A stretch of 64,000 nt of DNA from Bog-756 sp963741055 (GCA_963741055.1 CAVUGU010000003.1:43199-107198), one strand, 5' to 3'. Numbered from the stretch's first letter, positions 44,829 to 53,982 are shown. Notes: generated from the letters alone by a model not told the origin. Program-made: numbers and translations.

Positions 44829-45917
44829 GTGGGACTGACCATCGGTATCGTCGGCCTGCCCAACGTCGGCAAGTCCACCCTGTTCAACGCCCTCACCCGC
44901 AACGAGGTACTGGCGGCCAACTACCCCTTCGCCACCATCGACCCCAACATCGGCGTCGTGGCGGTCCCCGATCCTCGCCTCGAGCGGCTCGCGGAGCTGT
45001 TCGACTCGAAAGAGATCGTGCCGGCGACGGTCACCTTCGTCGACATCGCCGGCATCGTGAAGGGCGCCTCGGCAGGTGAAGGCCTCGGCAACAAGTTCCT
45101 CGCGGCCATCCGGGAGAGCGATGCCATCTGCCAGGTGGTCCGGGTGTTCGACGACCCCGACGTCATCCACGTGGAGGGCGTCATCTCGCCGTCCGACGAC
45201 ATCGAGACCGTCAACACCGAGCTCGTCCTCGCCGACCTGCAGACCGTCGACAACCGTCTGGAGAAGCTGGCGAAGGAAGTCCGCAAGCAGCCCGCACTCC
45301 AGCCGGTGCTGGCGGCCGCCGAGCAGGCACGGGTCGTCCTCGACTCGGGCCGGACCATCGCCGCCGCGGTGGCAGCCGGAGAGATCGACCCCGCTCTGCT
45401 CGCCGACCTCCATCTCCTGAGCGCCAAGCCCTTCCTCTACGTCTTCAACGTCGACGAAGCAGCCCTCGGAGACGGGTCGACCGCGGCGGAGCTGACCGAA
45501 CTGGTCGCGCCTGCCCGGGCGGTCGTGCTCTGCGCGCAGATCGAGGCCGAGGTGGCGGTCCTCGATCCGGTCGACGCTGCCGAGCTGCTCGCCGGCTACG
45601 GCCAGGACGAGTCGGGGCTGGTGCAGCTGGTCCGGATGGGATTTGCCGCGCTCGGGCTCCAGACCTTTCTCACCGCAGGCCCGAAGGAGGCGCGCGCCTG
45701 GACCATCCGAGCGGGTGCGACCGCTCCCGAGGCGGCCGGGGAGATCCACACCGACTTCGAGCGCGGCTTCATCAAGGCGGAGGTAGTGAGCTACGACGAC
45801 TTGGTGGCCGCCGGCTCGATCGCCGCGGTGCGGGCGGCCGGAAAGGCCCGAGTCGAGGGCAAGGAGTACGTGATGCGCGACGGAGACGTCGTCGAGTTCC
45901 GGTTCAACGTCTCCTGA
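44829..45917 (+). CDS. ychF: Redox-regulated ATPase YchF (OLA1 family)
   Basis: A 362-residue Obg-related P-loop protein that prefers ATP and associates with ribosomes. Motifs are GLPNVGKSTLFNALT, then NYPFATIDPNIGVV, FVDIAGIVKGASAGEGLGNK and a divergent NKxD region (FNVDE). The C-terminal TGS domain includes KEARAWTIRAGATAPEAAG and HTDFERGFIKAEV. GTG start. Complete. Confidence 0.95.
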   Translation: MGLTIGIVGLPNVGKSTLFNALTRNEVLAANYPFATIDPNIGVVAVPDPRLERLAELFDSKEIVPATVTFVDIAGIVKGASAGEGLGNKFLAAIRESDAICQVVRVFDDPDVIHVEGVISPSDDIETVNTELVLADLQTVDNRLEKLAKEVRKQPALQPVLAAAEQARVVLDSGRTIAAAVAAGEIDPALLADLHLLSAKPFLYVFNVDEAALGDGSTAAELTELVAPARAVVLCAQIEAEVAVLDPVDAAELLAGYGQDESGLVQLVRMGFAALGLQTFLTAGPKEARAWTIRAGATAPEAAGEIHTDFERGFIKAEVVSYDDLVAAGSIAAVRAAGKARVEGKEYVMRDGDVVEFRFNVS

Positions 45918-45952
45918 CGGGAATCGCCGCTGTTCGAGGCCTGCGTGCAGGG

Positions 45953-45964
45953 GGGCAGTTGCCC
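45953..45964. terminator. Small hairpin between convergent ychF and cspA
   Basis: GGGCA-GT-TGCCC inside a longer G-rich/C-rich stretch between the two stop codons. Short and without a T run, so only a weak candidate. Confidence 0.25.
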
Positions 45965-46026
45965 GCCGAACTGTGCATCAGCCCTGGGGGGATCGATGCG
46001 ACAGGTCCCGCCGAGACGGCCCAGGA

Positions 46027-46230
46027 CTAGACGGCCCGGACGTTTTGCGCTTCTGGGCCCTTGCGTCCCTCGGCCACATCGAATTCGACCTGCTGGCCCT
46101 CGGCGAGGGTCTTGAATCCCTCACCCACCACGTTGGAGAAATGGACGAAGACGTCTTTCTCTCCGGTGCTCGGCGCGATGAACCCGAAGCCCTTTTCTTC
46201 GTTGAAGAATTTCACTGTTCCAGTTGCCAC
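46027..46230 (-). CDS. Cold shock protein (CspA family)
   Basis: A 67-residue OB-fold RNA chaperone. The RNP motifs are KGFGFIAP and DVFVHFSNV. GTG at 46230; just upstream the plus strand is T-rich (46211-46265), giving a purine-rich leader in the RNA, which stands out in this GC-rich DNA. A Cys-rich protein gene ends 20 bp upstream on the same strand and may be co-transcribed. Confidence 0.95.
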   Translation of the reverse strand: MATGTVKFFNEEKGFGFIAPSTGEKDVFVHFSNVVGEGFKTLAEGQQVEFDVAEGRKGPEAQNVRAV

Positions 46231-46250
46231 GTTTTCTTCCGTTTCTCTTC

Positions 46251-46592
46251 CTATGTTTCCGTTTGCCTCGTCGATGGGTGGTGCGAGCGGGAGGACCGAG
46301 GCCGATTTCCCGATACGAGCTTCTCATACTGGTCGCCACACGGGGAGGTTTCGCCAACCTCGCCGTAAATCCGGCAGCGCTCGTCGTCGCACCACCCGAT
46401 GAGCGCGTCCCCGTTGCGTACCTGGGCATCGTGTCCGCCGCAAAGCAGAACGTCGGGCAGGATCACGGTGACCGCGTAGGAGTGATCACTCGGATCGAGT
46501 CCGCGAGCCAGAGTCCTGCGTGGCGGTTCGATCTCCACCGTGGCCGGCCGGTCGCAAAGGGCGCAGTGCGTCCTTGGAAGTGCTGCGGTCAC
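46251..46592 (-). CDS. Small cysteine-rich, probably zinc-binding protein
   Basis: A 113-residue protein with cysteines and histidines in metal-site spacing: HCALC near the N-terminus, LLCGGHD in the middle and CDDERC then SPCGDQ. The ordered pairs suggest a zinc ribbon or two. The last 25 residues are Arg/Ser-rich and low complexity. GTG at 46592. No named family recognised. Its place directly before cspA is the only context clue. Confidence 0.6.
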   Translation of the reverse strand: MTAALPRTHCALCDRPATVEIEPPRRTLARGLDPSDHSYAVTVILPDVLLCGGHDAQVRNGDALIGWCDDERCRIYGEVGETSPCGDQYEKLVSGNRPRSSRSHHPSTRQTET

Positions 46593-46695
46593 AACTTCGC
46601 CACGTTCCGAAGGAGGAGCACGCCTGGCGATGGGTGTGCGACCTCCTCGTGGCGCACCAACTCAGGAGGGCGTGGGTGATCCGTGGTCCAGTCGA

Positions 46696-46950
46696 TCATC
46701 CCGAGAGTCGCCCGAACTCCGCCTGGAGGCGGCCTCGGCGTTCGTCAAAATCCTCCTGTGAAACCTCGCCCGCTTCGAAAGCTCGCTGGAGCCCTGCAAG
46801 GTCCTCGATGAGCTCGGACTCGCTTCGGGGGTGAGAGCCGTCATCGGGGTCGGATTCGACCGCACGCAGAGCGGCTCTTCGCTGGGCCTTGGCCTGTGCC
46901 TTCTCCAGCTTCTGGCGCTCCCGCTCGCGCTTGCCAGCAGAGCTAGGCAT
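46696..46950 (-). CDS. Small coiled-coil protein with SHOCT-like C-terminus
   Basis: An 84-residue protein. Residues 6-32 (GKRERERQKLEKAQAKAQRR) are highly charged and predicted coiled coil. The end, ELIEDLAGLQRAFEAGEVSQ then EDFDERRGRL, resembles the short SHOCT motif that mediates oligomerisation. The open frame begins at 47208, but ATG at 46950 starts at the conserved part. Function unknown. Confidence 0.6.
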   Translation of the reverse strand: MPSSAGKRERERQKLEKAQAKAQRRAALRAVESDPDDGSHPRSESELIEDLAGLQRAFEAGEVSQEDFDERRGRLQAEFGRLSG

Positions 46951-47388
46951 CAGGACGACCCCAGCTGACCCGATTGGGGCTGCTGAGCAGAACCGGTGTG
47001 GAGGTCGCTGCTCGATCCAAAACGCGAAAAAGACGAGAGACCCGAGAAGGGTTCGATGAAGCGATCGATGGTGCCGGGCTCCGTTCGCATCGGGCCAACT
47101 CGGAAGGTCTCGAGCGAGCCACACCCACTGAGAGCAGGCGACTCGTCCGACGATACCAGCCTCCGGCCGCCGAACCTCACTCCACTCGTCCTCGACTGCG
47201 GAGCTCATCGCGCGATTCGAGAGTGGGCTGTCCGCGTCGACCCGCGCCTTGCCCCACCAGCTCCTGCGCTACTCTGGAGGCGAGAACGGCGGGCGAACGC
47301 CCGTCGGCGCCCGGCGATGCGTCGCTGGTCAGGCCCACGAGACATCCATCGAGTCGGCCATCTTCCCTCTTGGACCGACTGGAGCTTC
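46951..47388. other. Divergent intergenic region, no supported gene
   Basis: 438 bp between the divergent SHOCT-like gene and the helicase. Frames run through it on both strands but show no family features; one is an upstream extension of the helicase frame. It probably holds the two promoters. No clear promoter pair or repeat was identified. Confidence 0.35.
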
Positions 47389-48738
47389 GTGACCGCATCA
47401 TCGACTACCCGCGCCCGTGTGCGCTTCTGCGACCTTGGCCTGCCGCGGGCGCTGACCGCGGCCCTGCAACAGCGGGGCATCACCGCCCCCTTCCCTATCC
47501 AGTCCGCGACGCTTCCGGACTCCCTTGCCGGGCGCGACGTCTGCGGCAAGGCACCGACCGGATCGGGCAAGACGCTCGCCTTTGGACTGGCAATCCTGTC
47601 TCGACTCGAGGCCGAGGCTCGGGTCGGACCCGGTCATCGGCACCCTTTCGCTCTGGTCGTCGCTCCCACCCGGGAACTCGCCGCCCAGATCGAGGCAGAC
47701 CTCGCTCCACTCGCTGAGTCGCTCGCGACCCGCGTGACGTCGATCTACGGCGGCGTCAGTTACGGAAAGCAGATTGCCACCCTGCGAAAGGGCGTCGACG
47801 TGCTGGTCGCCTGCCCGGGGAGACTCACCGATCTGGTCGAGCGCGGCTCGGTCGACCTGTCGTTCGTGGAAGTGGTGGTCGTCGACGAAGCCGACCGGAT
47901 GGCCGACATGGGATTCTTGCCGGACGTCCGTCGCCTCATCTCCAAAACCCGCAAATCGCGCCAAGTACTGCTCTTTTCGGCGACCCTCGATGGACCCGTC
48001 GACAAGCTGATCCGTGACTACCAACACAACCCGGTGCGCCACGAGGTGCAGCCCGCCAGCATCGATCGGGGAACGGTGCACCACCACTTCTGGCACGTCG
48101 AACCTCACGACCGGGTCGCCGTTACCGCCGAAGCGATCACCGCGCACGGGCCTGCCGTCGTCTTTTGCCGGACCAAGAGAGGAGCGGGACGCCTGTCGGA
48201 TCGTCTCGGCCGGTTCGGCCTTCGCTCGGCGCCCATCCATGGCGATCGCAGCCAAAGCCAGCGCGAACGGGCCCTTTCTGCCTTCCGAGCGGGCCGACTC
48301 GACGTGCTCGTCGCCACCGATATCGCTGCCCGAGGGATCCATGTCGACGCGGTCGCGCTGGTCCTCCACTTCGACCCCGCCCCTGATCACACCGATTACG
48401 TCCACCGCGCGGGCCGTACCGGAAGAGCTGGTGCCGACGGGATCGTCGTGTCCCTCGTAGGGCGCCAGCAAATCTCCGCGACCAGGCTCATTCAGAGGAA
48501 ACTGGGGCTCTCCGGCAAGATCTGCTCACCCGACGTGCCCGCGCTCGCTGCAATCGACCTCACCTACGTCCCCCAGGTCACGCGGCCTCGCAGCGAGGGC
48601 CGTTCTGGACCTCGCGGCGAATCGAAGCATCGTCAGCCAAGTATCATCGGAATTCGGCGTCGATCAAACGCGCTGCCCGTCGGCGTGCGCCGCGACAACC
48701 TCGGTAGGAGACGTCGCTCTCTGATGGTCGGGGGATGA
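47389..48738 (+). CDS. DEAD-box RNA helicase
   Basis: A 449-residue ATP-dependent RNA helicase. In order: Q-motif region with FPIQSATLP, Walker A KAPTGSGKT (about residue 54), APTRELAAQ, GGVSYGKQ, CPGRLTDLVERG, DEAD at 166-169, FSATL, then domain 2 with VVFCRTKRGAGRL, IAARGIHVDAVALVLHFDP and HRAGRTGRAGADG. The tail is basic (EGRSGPRGESKHRQ), likely aiding RNA binding. The frame is open back to 46996; GTG at 47389, preceded by GGAGCTTC, starts just before the conserved FCDLGLPRALTAAL. Confidence 0.9.
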   Translation: MTASSTTRARVRFCDLGLPRALTAALQQRGITAPFPIQSATLPDSLAGRDVCGKAPTGSGKTLAFGLAILSRLEAEARVGPGHRHPFALVVAPTRELAAQIEADLAPLAESLATRVTSIYGGVSYGKQIATLRKGVDVLVACPGRLTDLVERGSVDLSFVEVVVVDEADRMADMGFLPDVRRLISKTRKSRQVLLFSATLDGPVDKLIRDYQHNPVRHEVQPASIDRGTVHHHFWHVEPHDRVAVTAEAITAHGPAVVFCRTKRGAGRLSDRLGRFGLRSAPIHGDRSQSQRERALSAFRAGRLDVLVATDIAARGIHVDAVALVLHFDPAPDHTDYVHRAGRTGRAGADGIVVSLVGRQQISATRLIQRKLGLSGKICSPDVPALAAIDLTYVPQVTRPRSEGRSGPRGESKHRQPSIIGIRRRSNALPVGVRRDNLGRRRRSLMVGG

Positions 48739-48771
48739 CAGGTCAATAGACTCATTGCCGGCCGGAGACGC

Positions 48772-48985
48772 GGAACGCCCAACGAGTAGGACTGTTAGTG
48801 CTTGCCTATGCCGCTGGGCGTCCGCCGGGGGTCGTTGACGCAACCCCATAACCCCCGAGCACCCCAGAGCCGACCGACAGTACGACGAATGCCGTTGCGG
48901 TCTCTAGGGCACGTATCGGATACCCAGGTGTAGGCCCCTGAAACGCGACGACGCGGTAGGGGGATGCTCGGAACGTCCCACACCT
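48772..48985. other. Run of three hairpins, candidate structured RNA
   Basis: In a 340-bp gap (48739-49079) without a credible gene: (a) GGAACGCCCA (48772) pairs with TGGGCGTCC (48815-48823), and inside it GTAGG pairs with CCTAT; (b) GGGG(G)..GTTG pairs with CAAC..CCC at 48827-48847; (c) AGGTGT/ACACCT (48926, 48980) encloses CCCCT/AGGGG and CGCG/CGCG at 48935-48962. No known RNA family recognised; strand unknown. Confidence 0.35.
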
Positions 48986-49079
48986 ACCTCACGATCGGGG
49001 CAGTCAACCAGATGTCTGTGCGGCCCCGCCCCTTCTTGAACGGTGATAGGGGACAGGCAGAGGCCACCTTCGCAGCCAG

Positions 49080-49226
49080 TCACGTGGATTCACTCCCGTT
49101 CGACCCTTCGTCAGGTGTCGCTTCGTCACTCTCTCGCTCCATCTGCCGGAACTCGGCGGCGGTGAACCGGCACGGTATGAGGCAACCCTTGTAACACCGA
49201 TCGCACCGGTAGCGGGTGCGCAGCAT
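49080..49226 (-). CDS. Possible small Cys-rich protein (48 aa)
   Basis: Frame from ATG at 49226: MLRTRYRCDRCYKGCLIPCR followed by an acidic tail with FTAAEFRQMERESDE. Four cysteines in CxxCxxxCxxxC spacing could bind a metal. The same frame is open upstream to 49454, inside the alpha/beta hydrolase gene. The ribosome site is poor and no family was recognised, so this is a weak call. Confidence 0.3.
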   Translation of the reverse strand: MLRTRYRCDRCYKGCLIPCRFTAAEFRQMERESDEATPDEGSNGSEST

Positions 49227-49374
49227 CGATGCTCTGGGTGATTCGTCCCACCCTCGCTTTGTGGGCATGAGGATGGCATCGGCTGGTCGGGACCTATTCT
49301 TGACCGAACCAGTGAAGGCTGCCGTCGTCCCGCTGCAGCGCGGATCTCTGGGTGGAGGCTCCTTGCGCTTCCTT

Positions 49375-50190
49375 TCACTCCGCAGGCAGGAAGTCGAGCA
49401 ACAGCTCGTTGACTGCGTCCGGGTCTTCGAGTTGCATCCAGTGGCCGGGGCCATCGATCCTCTCGTAGCGCCAGGGGCCAGCGACGTGCTTCGCGGAGCG
49501 AGTCATCTGACCCTCGGTGAGGGCAAAGTCCCGGCTGCTCCAGATGCCCATCGTGGGCGCCTCCACAGAAGGCAACTCGAGCGGCGGTCCCACCAAGGAC
49601 TCGGGTGGCACGTTGGCGCGGTACAGGTTGAGCCCGGGTGTGAGCGATCCGCTTATCTCGAGGTCAGTGATCACGGCATCGGCGTCGGGATGGCGGCTCC
49701 AGGCCCGGAAGTTGGCCCAGTCGTCACCGGAGAGCCATTCCTCGGCGATGCCCGTGAACTGGAAGAGCAACATGTACCACGACTTCTGCGCCTGTTCGAA
49801 CTCATCGTCGAGGAACGAGCTCGGGTGCCCGACCGACAGAGCTGCAAGGTGGTCGACCCGGTCGGGAAGCAGGGCGGCGACGGCCCACGACAGAGCTGCG
49901 CCCCAGTCGTGGCCCACCAGGTGAGCTCTGGAGATCCCTTGTGCGTCGAGGACGGCGTCCAGGTCCGCGGCCAGCAACAGCAGGTTGTAGTTGTCGATCC
50001 CCTCGGGCTTGTCCGAAGCGCCGAAGCCTCGCAGATCGGGCACGATCACCCGGAAGCCCGCGCCGGCCAGGGACGGGACCTGATGGCGCCACAGTCGACC
50101 TGAATCGGGGAAGCCGTGGAGCAGGACCACCGGCCTCCCCTCGCCGTGCGCCTCGTAATGGATGCCTACGCCGTCATTCTCAACGCGCAT
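49375..50190 (-). CDS. Alpha/beta hydrolase, epoxide hydrolase-like
   Basis: A 271-residue enzyme. Oxyanion motif HGFPDSGRLWRHQVP, nucleophile Asp95 in LVGHDWGAALSW and general-base His near residue 250 in GPGHWMQLEDP. An Asp nucleophile, rather than Ser, points to epoxide hydrolases or haloalkane dehalogenases. ATG at 50190 is preceded by AAGGAGGTTGCAGGAC, which decides the start over the longer frame from 50364. Neighbours give no hint of substrate. Confidence 0.87.
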   Translation of the reverse strand: MRVENDGVGIHYEAHGEGRPVVLLHGFPDSGRLWRHQVPSLAGAGFRVIVPDLRGFGASDKPEGIDNYNLLLLAADLDAVLDAQGISRAHLVGHDWGAALSWAVAALLPDRVDHLAALSVGHPSSFLDDEFEQAQKSWYMLLFQFTGIAEEWLSGDDWANFRAWSRHPDADAVITDLEISGSLTPGLNLYRANVPPESLVGPPLELPSVEAPTMGIWSSRDFALTEGQMTRSAKHVAGPWRYERIDGPGHWMQLEDPDAVNELLLDFLPAE

Positions 50191-50603
50191 GTCCTGCAAC
50201 CTCCTTCGCGATGTGGGGCAACGATAGGCAGTGGGCGACACTTGTGACCATCCTGTATTGCCAGTACCGGGTACCAGCGAAGGCACTGAGCGATGCCGCT
50301 CAACCTCGCCCGCCTCCCGCGTGTCCCAGATCGTCTCTCTGTCCCCTGCCGAGAAACGTGCCAATCCAACACCCCCTGGTCGACGAACTCACTGTTCGCC
50401 AATCGGGCAATTGTTGCGTTGACCGGTTGAGGACGCAGTCGTAAGGGGAGAGTCGGTCACCTGGGCGAATCTCTCGTGGTGCCTCTCCATCGAGGCGGCA
50501 ATCTTGGAGATCTGACCAGTCGGCGCACGTGTTACCTGATCCGTGTCGACAGCGCCATCCCGATTCGTCACACTGGCGAGCACTGCACAACGAAAGAGGA
50601 ACG
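50191..50603. other. Divergent intergenic region, no supported gene
   Basis: 413 bp between the hydrolase and the small gene at 50604. It contains GTACC-G-GGTAC, a short perfect dyad at 50265-50275, which could be an operator. Base composition is lower in GC than the neighbouring genes. No coding frame with family features. Confidence 0.3.
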
Positions 50604-50756
50604 ATGACGACTGAGGCCGAGAGACGGATATTCGAGGCGACCATCGCCGAGGGCAGGGCGACGGCGGCGAAATGGCGATCAGCGGCCGACGAGCTGGACG
50701 CTGAGCTAGACGAGATCGAGCGCGGTGTCGCCGAGGTGGTCGCGGAGCCTCAATAG
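50604..50756 (+). CDS. Small acidic helical protein (50 aa)
   Basis: ATG at 50604 follows AAAGAGGAACG. The product, TTEAERRIFEATIAEGRATA then AKWRSAADELDAELDEIERG, is predicted to be almost entirely helical with a coiled-coil tendency. No family recognised. The good ribosome site and regular heptad-like pattern support it being real. Confidence 0.5.
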   Translation: MTTEAERRIFEATIAEGRATAAKWRSAADELDAELDEIERGVAEVVAEPQ

Positions 50757-51416
50757 TGCGTGGAGCTTTAAGCTTGGTCTCTGAACTGCGGAACTCCTGC
50801 CTCGGGACGCTGCAAGAGTGGGCATGATCGGGGTATGTCTCCGTGCCGTCCCATCAGCTCCTCGGCACAGCTGCCGCGCGCAGTTTCGGCGTACGCGTCA
50901 GAGGCATCAACCCGCCACCGCTTTCCGTTGCCGTCGATGAACTGATCTCTCGCCACCACCAGCTGGTGGCAGTGGCCCGCGTGGCCGACGCCATTGCGCC
51001 GGAGAGCAAGCATGTTCCGGGCTCGATGTAGAAGGCTTCCACACTTCCTGGCGCATGACCTGATCGACGTTCCGAAACCGGAAGTCGTACAGCCGGTCGT
51101 GATCCGATTTCTTGCACCGCCCATCGATCGAATGGGCGAGAACTCCGTTCGGCGTAGTCGGCTCCGATCGAGCGTCGGCTGAGCCGTCGCCACGCGCAAA
51201 GCTCGACACGATTCGTCACTCGTCCCGTCACTCGTCGCTCGTACGAGCACTTGCTCTTCGACAACTACCGACCCGCCCGTCATGGATCGCGCAAGTCCCT
51301 GACGGAAGTGGAGTGATCTCGAGGAAACGAGTCGGGCTCGACCTTTGGGCGCCTCTCGATCCTGCGATCTACCTGGTCGGACTTGGCAAACCGGGCACCA
51401 CGAGCCAGGCTGCGCC
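50757..51416. other. Long non-coding stretch, possibly gene remnants
   Basis: 660 bp without a supported gene. GC content is visibly lower than average. Short frames on both strands (for example minus-strand NGVGHAGHCHQLVVARDQF near 50900-51000) have no start signal or full-length family match and may be remnants. No repeat ends or tRNA were seen. Confidence 0.3.
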
Positions 51417-52260
51417 ATGACCATCGGCGGAGTCGAAGACGGGAGCGGCCCCGCCGTCCGGGTCGAGGACGTCTCGGTGGTGCGTGACGGGAGGGCCATT
51501 CTCGATCGGGTGTCCTGGCAGGTTGCTCGCGGCGAGCGGTGGGTGCTGCTCGGTCCGAACGGGTCGGGCAAGACCACGCTGCTCGCGGTGATCGGCTCGT
51601 CGCTCTGGCCGACCTCCGGAGTCGTCGAGCTCCTCGGAGAGCGGCTCGGCCGGGTGGACATGCGCGAACTGAGGTGGCGGATCGCGGTGGTGAGCGCTTC
51701 GGTGGCCCGCCAGCTGCGACCGGGAATCTCGCGCGCTCGACGTGGTGCTGACCGGTCGGACGGCTGCGCTCGAGACCTGGTGGCACGAGTACAGCGAAGA
51801 GGACCGGGAGGAAGCAGCGTCGCTCCTCGACGAAGCGGGCTTCGGGGGTCGCGCCTTCGCGGAGCGCCCCTTCGGACTCCTCTCCGAAGGTGAGCGCCAG
51901 CAGGTGCTTCTCGCCCGCGCGCTGATGTCCCGGCCCGAGCTGCTCCTCCTCGACGAGCCGGCCGCCGGCCTCGACCTCGGGGCGCGTGAGCGCCTCCTCG
52001 CGCGGCTCTCTGCGCTCGCGGAGGACCCGAGCGTCCCGCCACTTGTCTTCGTGACCCATCACGTCGAGGAGATCCCGCCGGGAATCACCCACGCCGCGCT
52101 GCTCCGGGACGGTGCGATGGTCGCGTCGGGTCCGATCGGCGAGGTCCTGACCGGCCCCTCGGTCACCATGGCCTTCGGGGTAGAGGTCACCGTCGAGCAC
52201 CGTGCCGGACGTTACGCGGCGCGGGCCGGCGTCTCGCCCGTCTCGGCGCCCGATGCCTGA
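51417..52260 (+). CDS. ABC transporter ATP-binding protein (one frameshift)
   Basis: A single nucleotide-binding domain, 280 residues when corrected. Walker A GPNGSGKTTLL, Q-loop region AVVSASVARQL, signature LSEGERQQVLLARALM, Walker B LLLLDEPAAGLD and switch His in VFVTHHVEEIP. An extra C near 51731 breaks the frame before ALDVVLTGRTAALETWW. ATG at 51417. No permease or binding protein lies next to it, so it may be a stand-alone ATPase like ModF/YlmA-type proteins or have partners elsewhere. Confidence 0.88.
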
Positions 52261-52272
52261 AAGAATGAACGC

Positions 52273-52650
52273 GTGATCGACCACGTCTCGATCCAGTGCG
52301 CGGACACCGCCGCGGCCGCTGCCTTCTACGACGCGGTCCTCGGGCCGCTCGGTGGTGGACGTGCGATGGAGCTCGATGAGGTCATCGGTTACGGGGTGGG
52401 CGGGGATCCCGAATTCTGGATCGGACCGAACCGCTCAGGCGCCCAACCTCTCGAGTGCCACCTCGCCTTCACTGCGACCGACCGGGCAGCGGTGCGAGCC
52501 TTCTTCGACGCGGCAGTCGGGACCGGAGCAGCAGTCCTCCACGAACCACGGGTGTGGCCCGAGTACCACGAGCACTACTACGGCGCGTTCGTGCGCGATC
52601 CCGACGGCAACAACGTCGAAGCGGTCTGCCACCGGCCCGAGCGTGCGTGA
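52273..52650 (+). CDS. VOC superfamily protein (glyoxalase/dioxygenase fold)
   Basis: A 125-residue protein of paired beta-alpha-beta-beta-beta units. MIDHVSIQCADTAAAAAFYD supplies an N-terminal metal-ligand His and YGAFVRDPDGNNVEAVCH the C-terminal Glu, as in lactoylglutathione-lyase-like proteins. GTG at 52273. Reaction unknown; many actinobacterial members are uncharacterised or bind antibiotics. Confidence 0.8.
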   Translation: MIDHVSIQCADTAAAAAFYDAVLGPLGGGRAMELDEVIGYGVGGDPEFWIGPNRSGAQPLECHLAFTATDRAAVRAFFDAAVGTGAAVLHEPRVWPEYHEHYYGAFVRDPDGNNVEAVCHRPERA

Positions 52651-52685
52651 CCCGGACCGCGACGAAACGACGAAAGGAGCCCAGA

Positions 52686-53192
52686 GTGAACACCGCCGAG
52701 TTGTTGGAGGACGCATTCGGGAGGGTCCGCGAGTCGGTCCACGGCGCGGTCGAGGACCTTTCGGACGACGACCTCTGCGCTCGCATCGACGGGACCTCCA
52801 ACTCGATCGCCTGGCTGGTCTGGCATCTCACCCGTGTCCAGGACGACCACGTCTCCGAGGTCGCGGGAACCGATCAGCTCTGGACCTCGAGCGGGTGGCG
52901 GGTGCGGTTCGGATTGCCTCTGGAGCCGGTCGACACCGGCTACGGGCACTCTTTGGAACAGGTCGGCGTGGTCACCGCTGATGCTGCGACGTTGCTCGGC
53001 TACTTCGACTCGGTCCACGAGGCCACCCTGCGCTTCGTGCGCGGGTTGCGCGACGGCGATCTCGACCGTGTCGTGGACGAACGGTGGGACCCGCCGGTCA
53101 CCCTCGGGGTCCGCCTGGTGAGCGTCGCCGACGACGACCTCCAGCACGCGGGACAGGCCGCCTTCGTGCGGGGGGTGCTCGACCGGCGCTGA
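52686..53192 (+). CDS. DinB-superfamily protein (DUF664)
   Basis: A 168-residue four-helix bundle. Metal-site histidines appear in WLVWHLTRVQDDHVSEV and LQHAGQAAFVRG, the three-His pattern of DinB-like thiol transferases, several of which use mycothiol in actinobacteria. GTG at 52686 follows AAAGGAGCCCAGA, a good ribosome site, which decides the start over the longer frame. It follows the VOC gene by 35 bp, so the two may be co-transcribed. Confidence 0.82.
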   Translation: MNTAELLEDAFGRVRESVHGAVEDLSDDDLCARIDGTSNSIAWLVWHLTRVQDDHVSEVAGTDQLWTSSGWRVRFGLPLEPVDTGYGHSLEQVGVVTADAATLLGYFDSVHEATLRFVRGLRDGDLDRVVDERWDPPVTLGVRLVSVADDDLQHAGQAAFVRGVLDRR

Positions 53193-53202
53193 CGCGGCCG
53201 GA

Positions 53203-53982
53203 CTAGGGGAGTCGGCCCCAGAGGAGGATGCGCTTGAAGAAGTAGGTGTAAGGCGAGCGCTCCCCGAGGTGGGCGAGGAGTCGTGCCCGATAGGCCGCGA
53301 CGAAGCGCGTCCAGCCTTCCTCTCCCATCGGCGCCTTGAACCGGGTGAGCGTCGTACCCTTCACCCACTCGACGACGTCCGCGGTCGATTCGAGCCGGTG
53401 GACGTACACCTGGAGGCGAACGAGCTGGCGGGTGCAGCCGAGGTCGTCGAGGATGGCTGCGTACTCCTCGGGAGCGAGCACGTTCTCGGCCACCGCGTCG
53501 GGCGGAGGATCCGTCAACAGCTCGGCGGCGACCTCTGCCGCCACCAGGTGGGCGGGGTGGTCGGCGTTGGCGGGAACCTGGATGGCGAGCTGACCTCGTG
53601 GTCGGAGCCAATCCGCCCAACGGCCGAGGACGCTCCGGTGGTCGGGTACCCACTGCAGGGACGCGTTGGCGAAGACGACGTCGAACGCCTGGGGCCGCTC
53701 GAAGGTGCCGATGTCGCCGAGCTGGAATCGCACGCCGGCGCCCGCGTGCGCACCGGCTCGTTCGATCATCGCCGGTGAGCGGTCGACGCCGAGGGTCGAC
53801 TCGGCACCGAGGGATCGGTGGAGCTCCGCGGTGAGCCGTCCGTCACCGCAGCCGAGGTCGGCGACCTCGGGCGAACCTTCCCGCTCGAGGAGGGCGGCGA
53901 GGTCGAAGAACGGCTGCTCACGTTCGACCGCGAACCGGTTGTACTGGTGCGGGTCCCAGCCGTCGGCAGTGGTCACGCTCAT
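53203..53982 (-). CDS. tam: Trans-aconitate 2-methyltransferase-like SAM enzyme
   Basis: A 259-residue SAM methyltransferase that in characterised relatives esterifies trans-aconitate, removing an aconitase inhibitor. WDPHQYNRFAVEREQPFFDL at the start, motif I VADLGCGDGRLTAEL, FDVVFANASLQWVPDH and LGERSPYTYFFKRILLW near the end are family features. ATG at 53982 overlaps the GH3 stop by 4 bp. Confidence 0.88.
   Translation of the reverse strand: MSVTTADGWDPHQYNRFAVEREQPFFDLAALLEREGSPEVADLGCGDGRLTAELHRSLGAESTLGVDRSPAMIERAGAHAGAGVRFQLGDIGTFERPQAFDVVFANASLQWVPDHRSVLGRWADWLRPRGQLAIQVPANADHPAHLVAAEVAAELLTDPPPDAVAENVLAPEEYAAILDDLGCTRQLVRLQVYVHRLESTADVVEWVKGTTLTRFKAPMGEEGWTRFVAAYRARLLAHLGERSPYTYFFKRILLWGRLP

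Noticed and set aside
46996..47388. Upstream extension of the DEAD-box helicase by 131 codons
   Set aside because: The extension shows no helicase-related sequence and no ribosome site; GTG at 47389 has GGAG and precedes the conserved domain.
48772..48823. Integron attC-like site (GCCCAAC at 48777 with an imperfect mate)
   Set aside because: The second core is GCTGGGC, not GTTRRRY, only one copy exists, and there is no integrase or cassette array.
50768..52042. A 424-codon minus-strand frame overlapping the ABC ATPase
   Set aside because: Antisense to a clear ATPase for much of its length; the remaining part in the gap has no start signal or family match.
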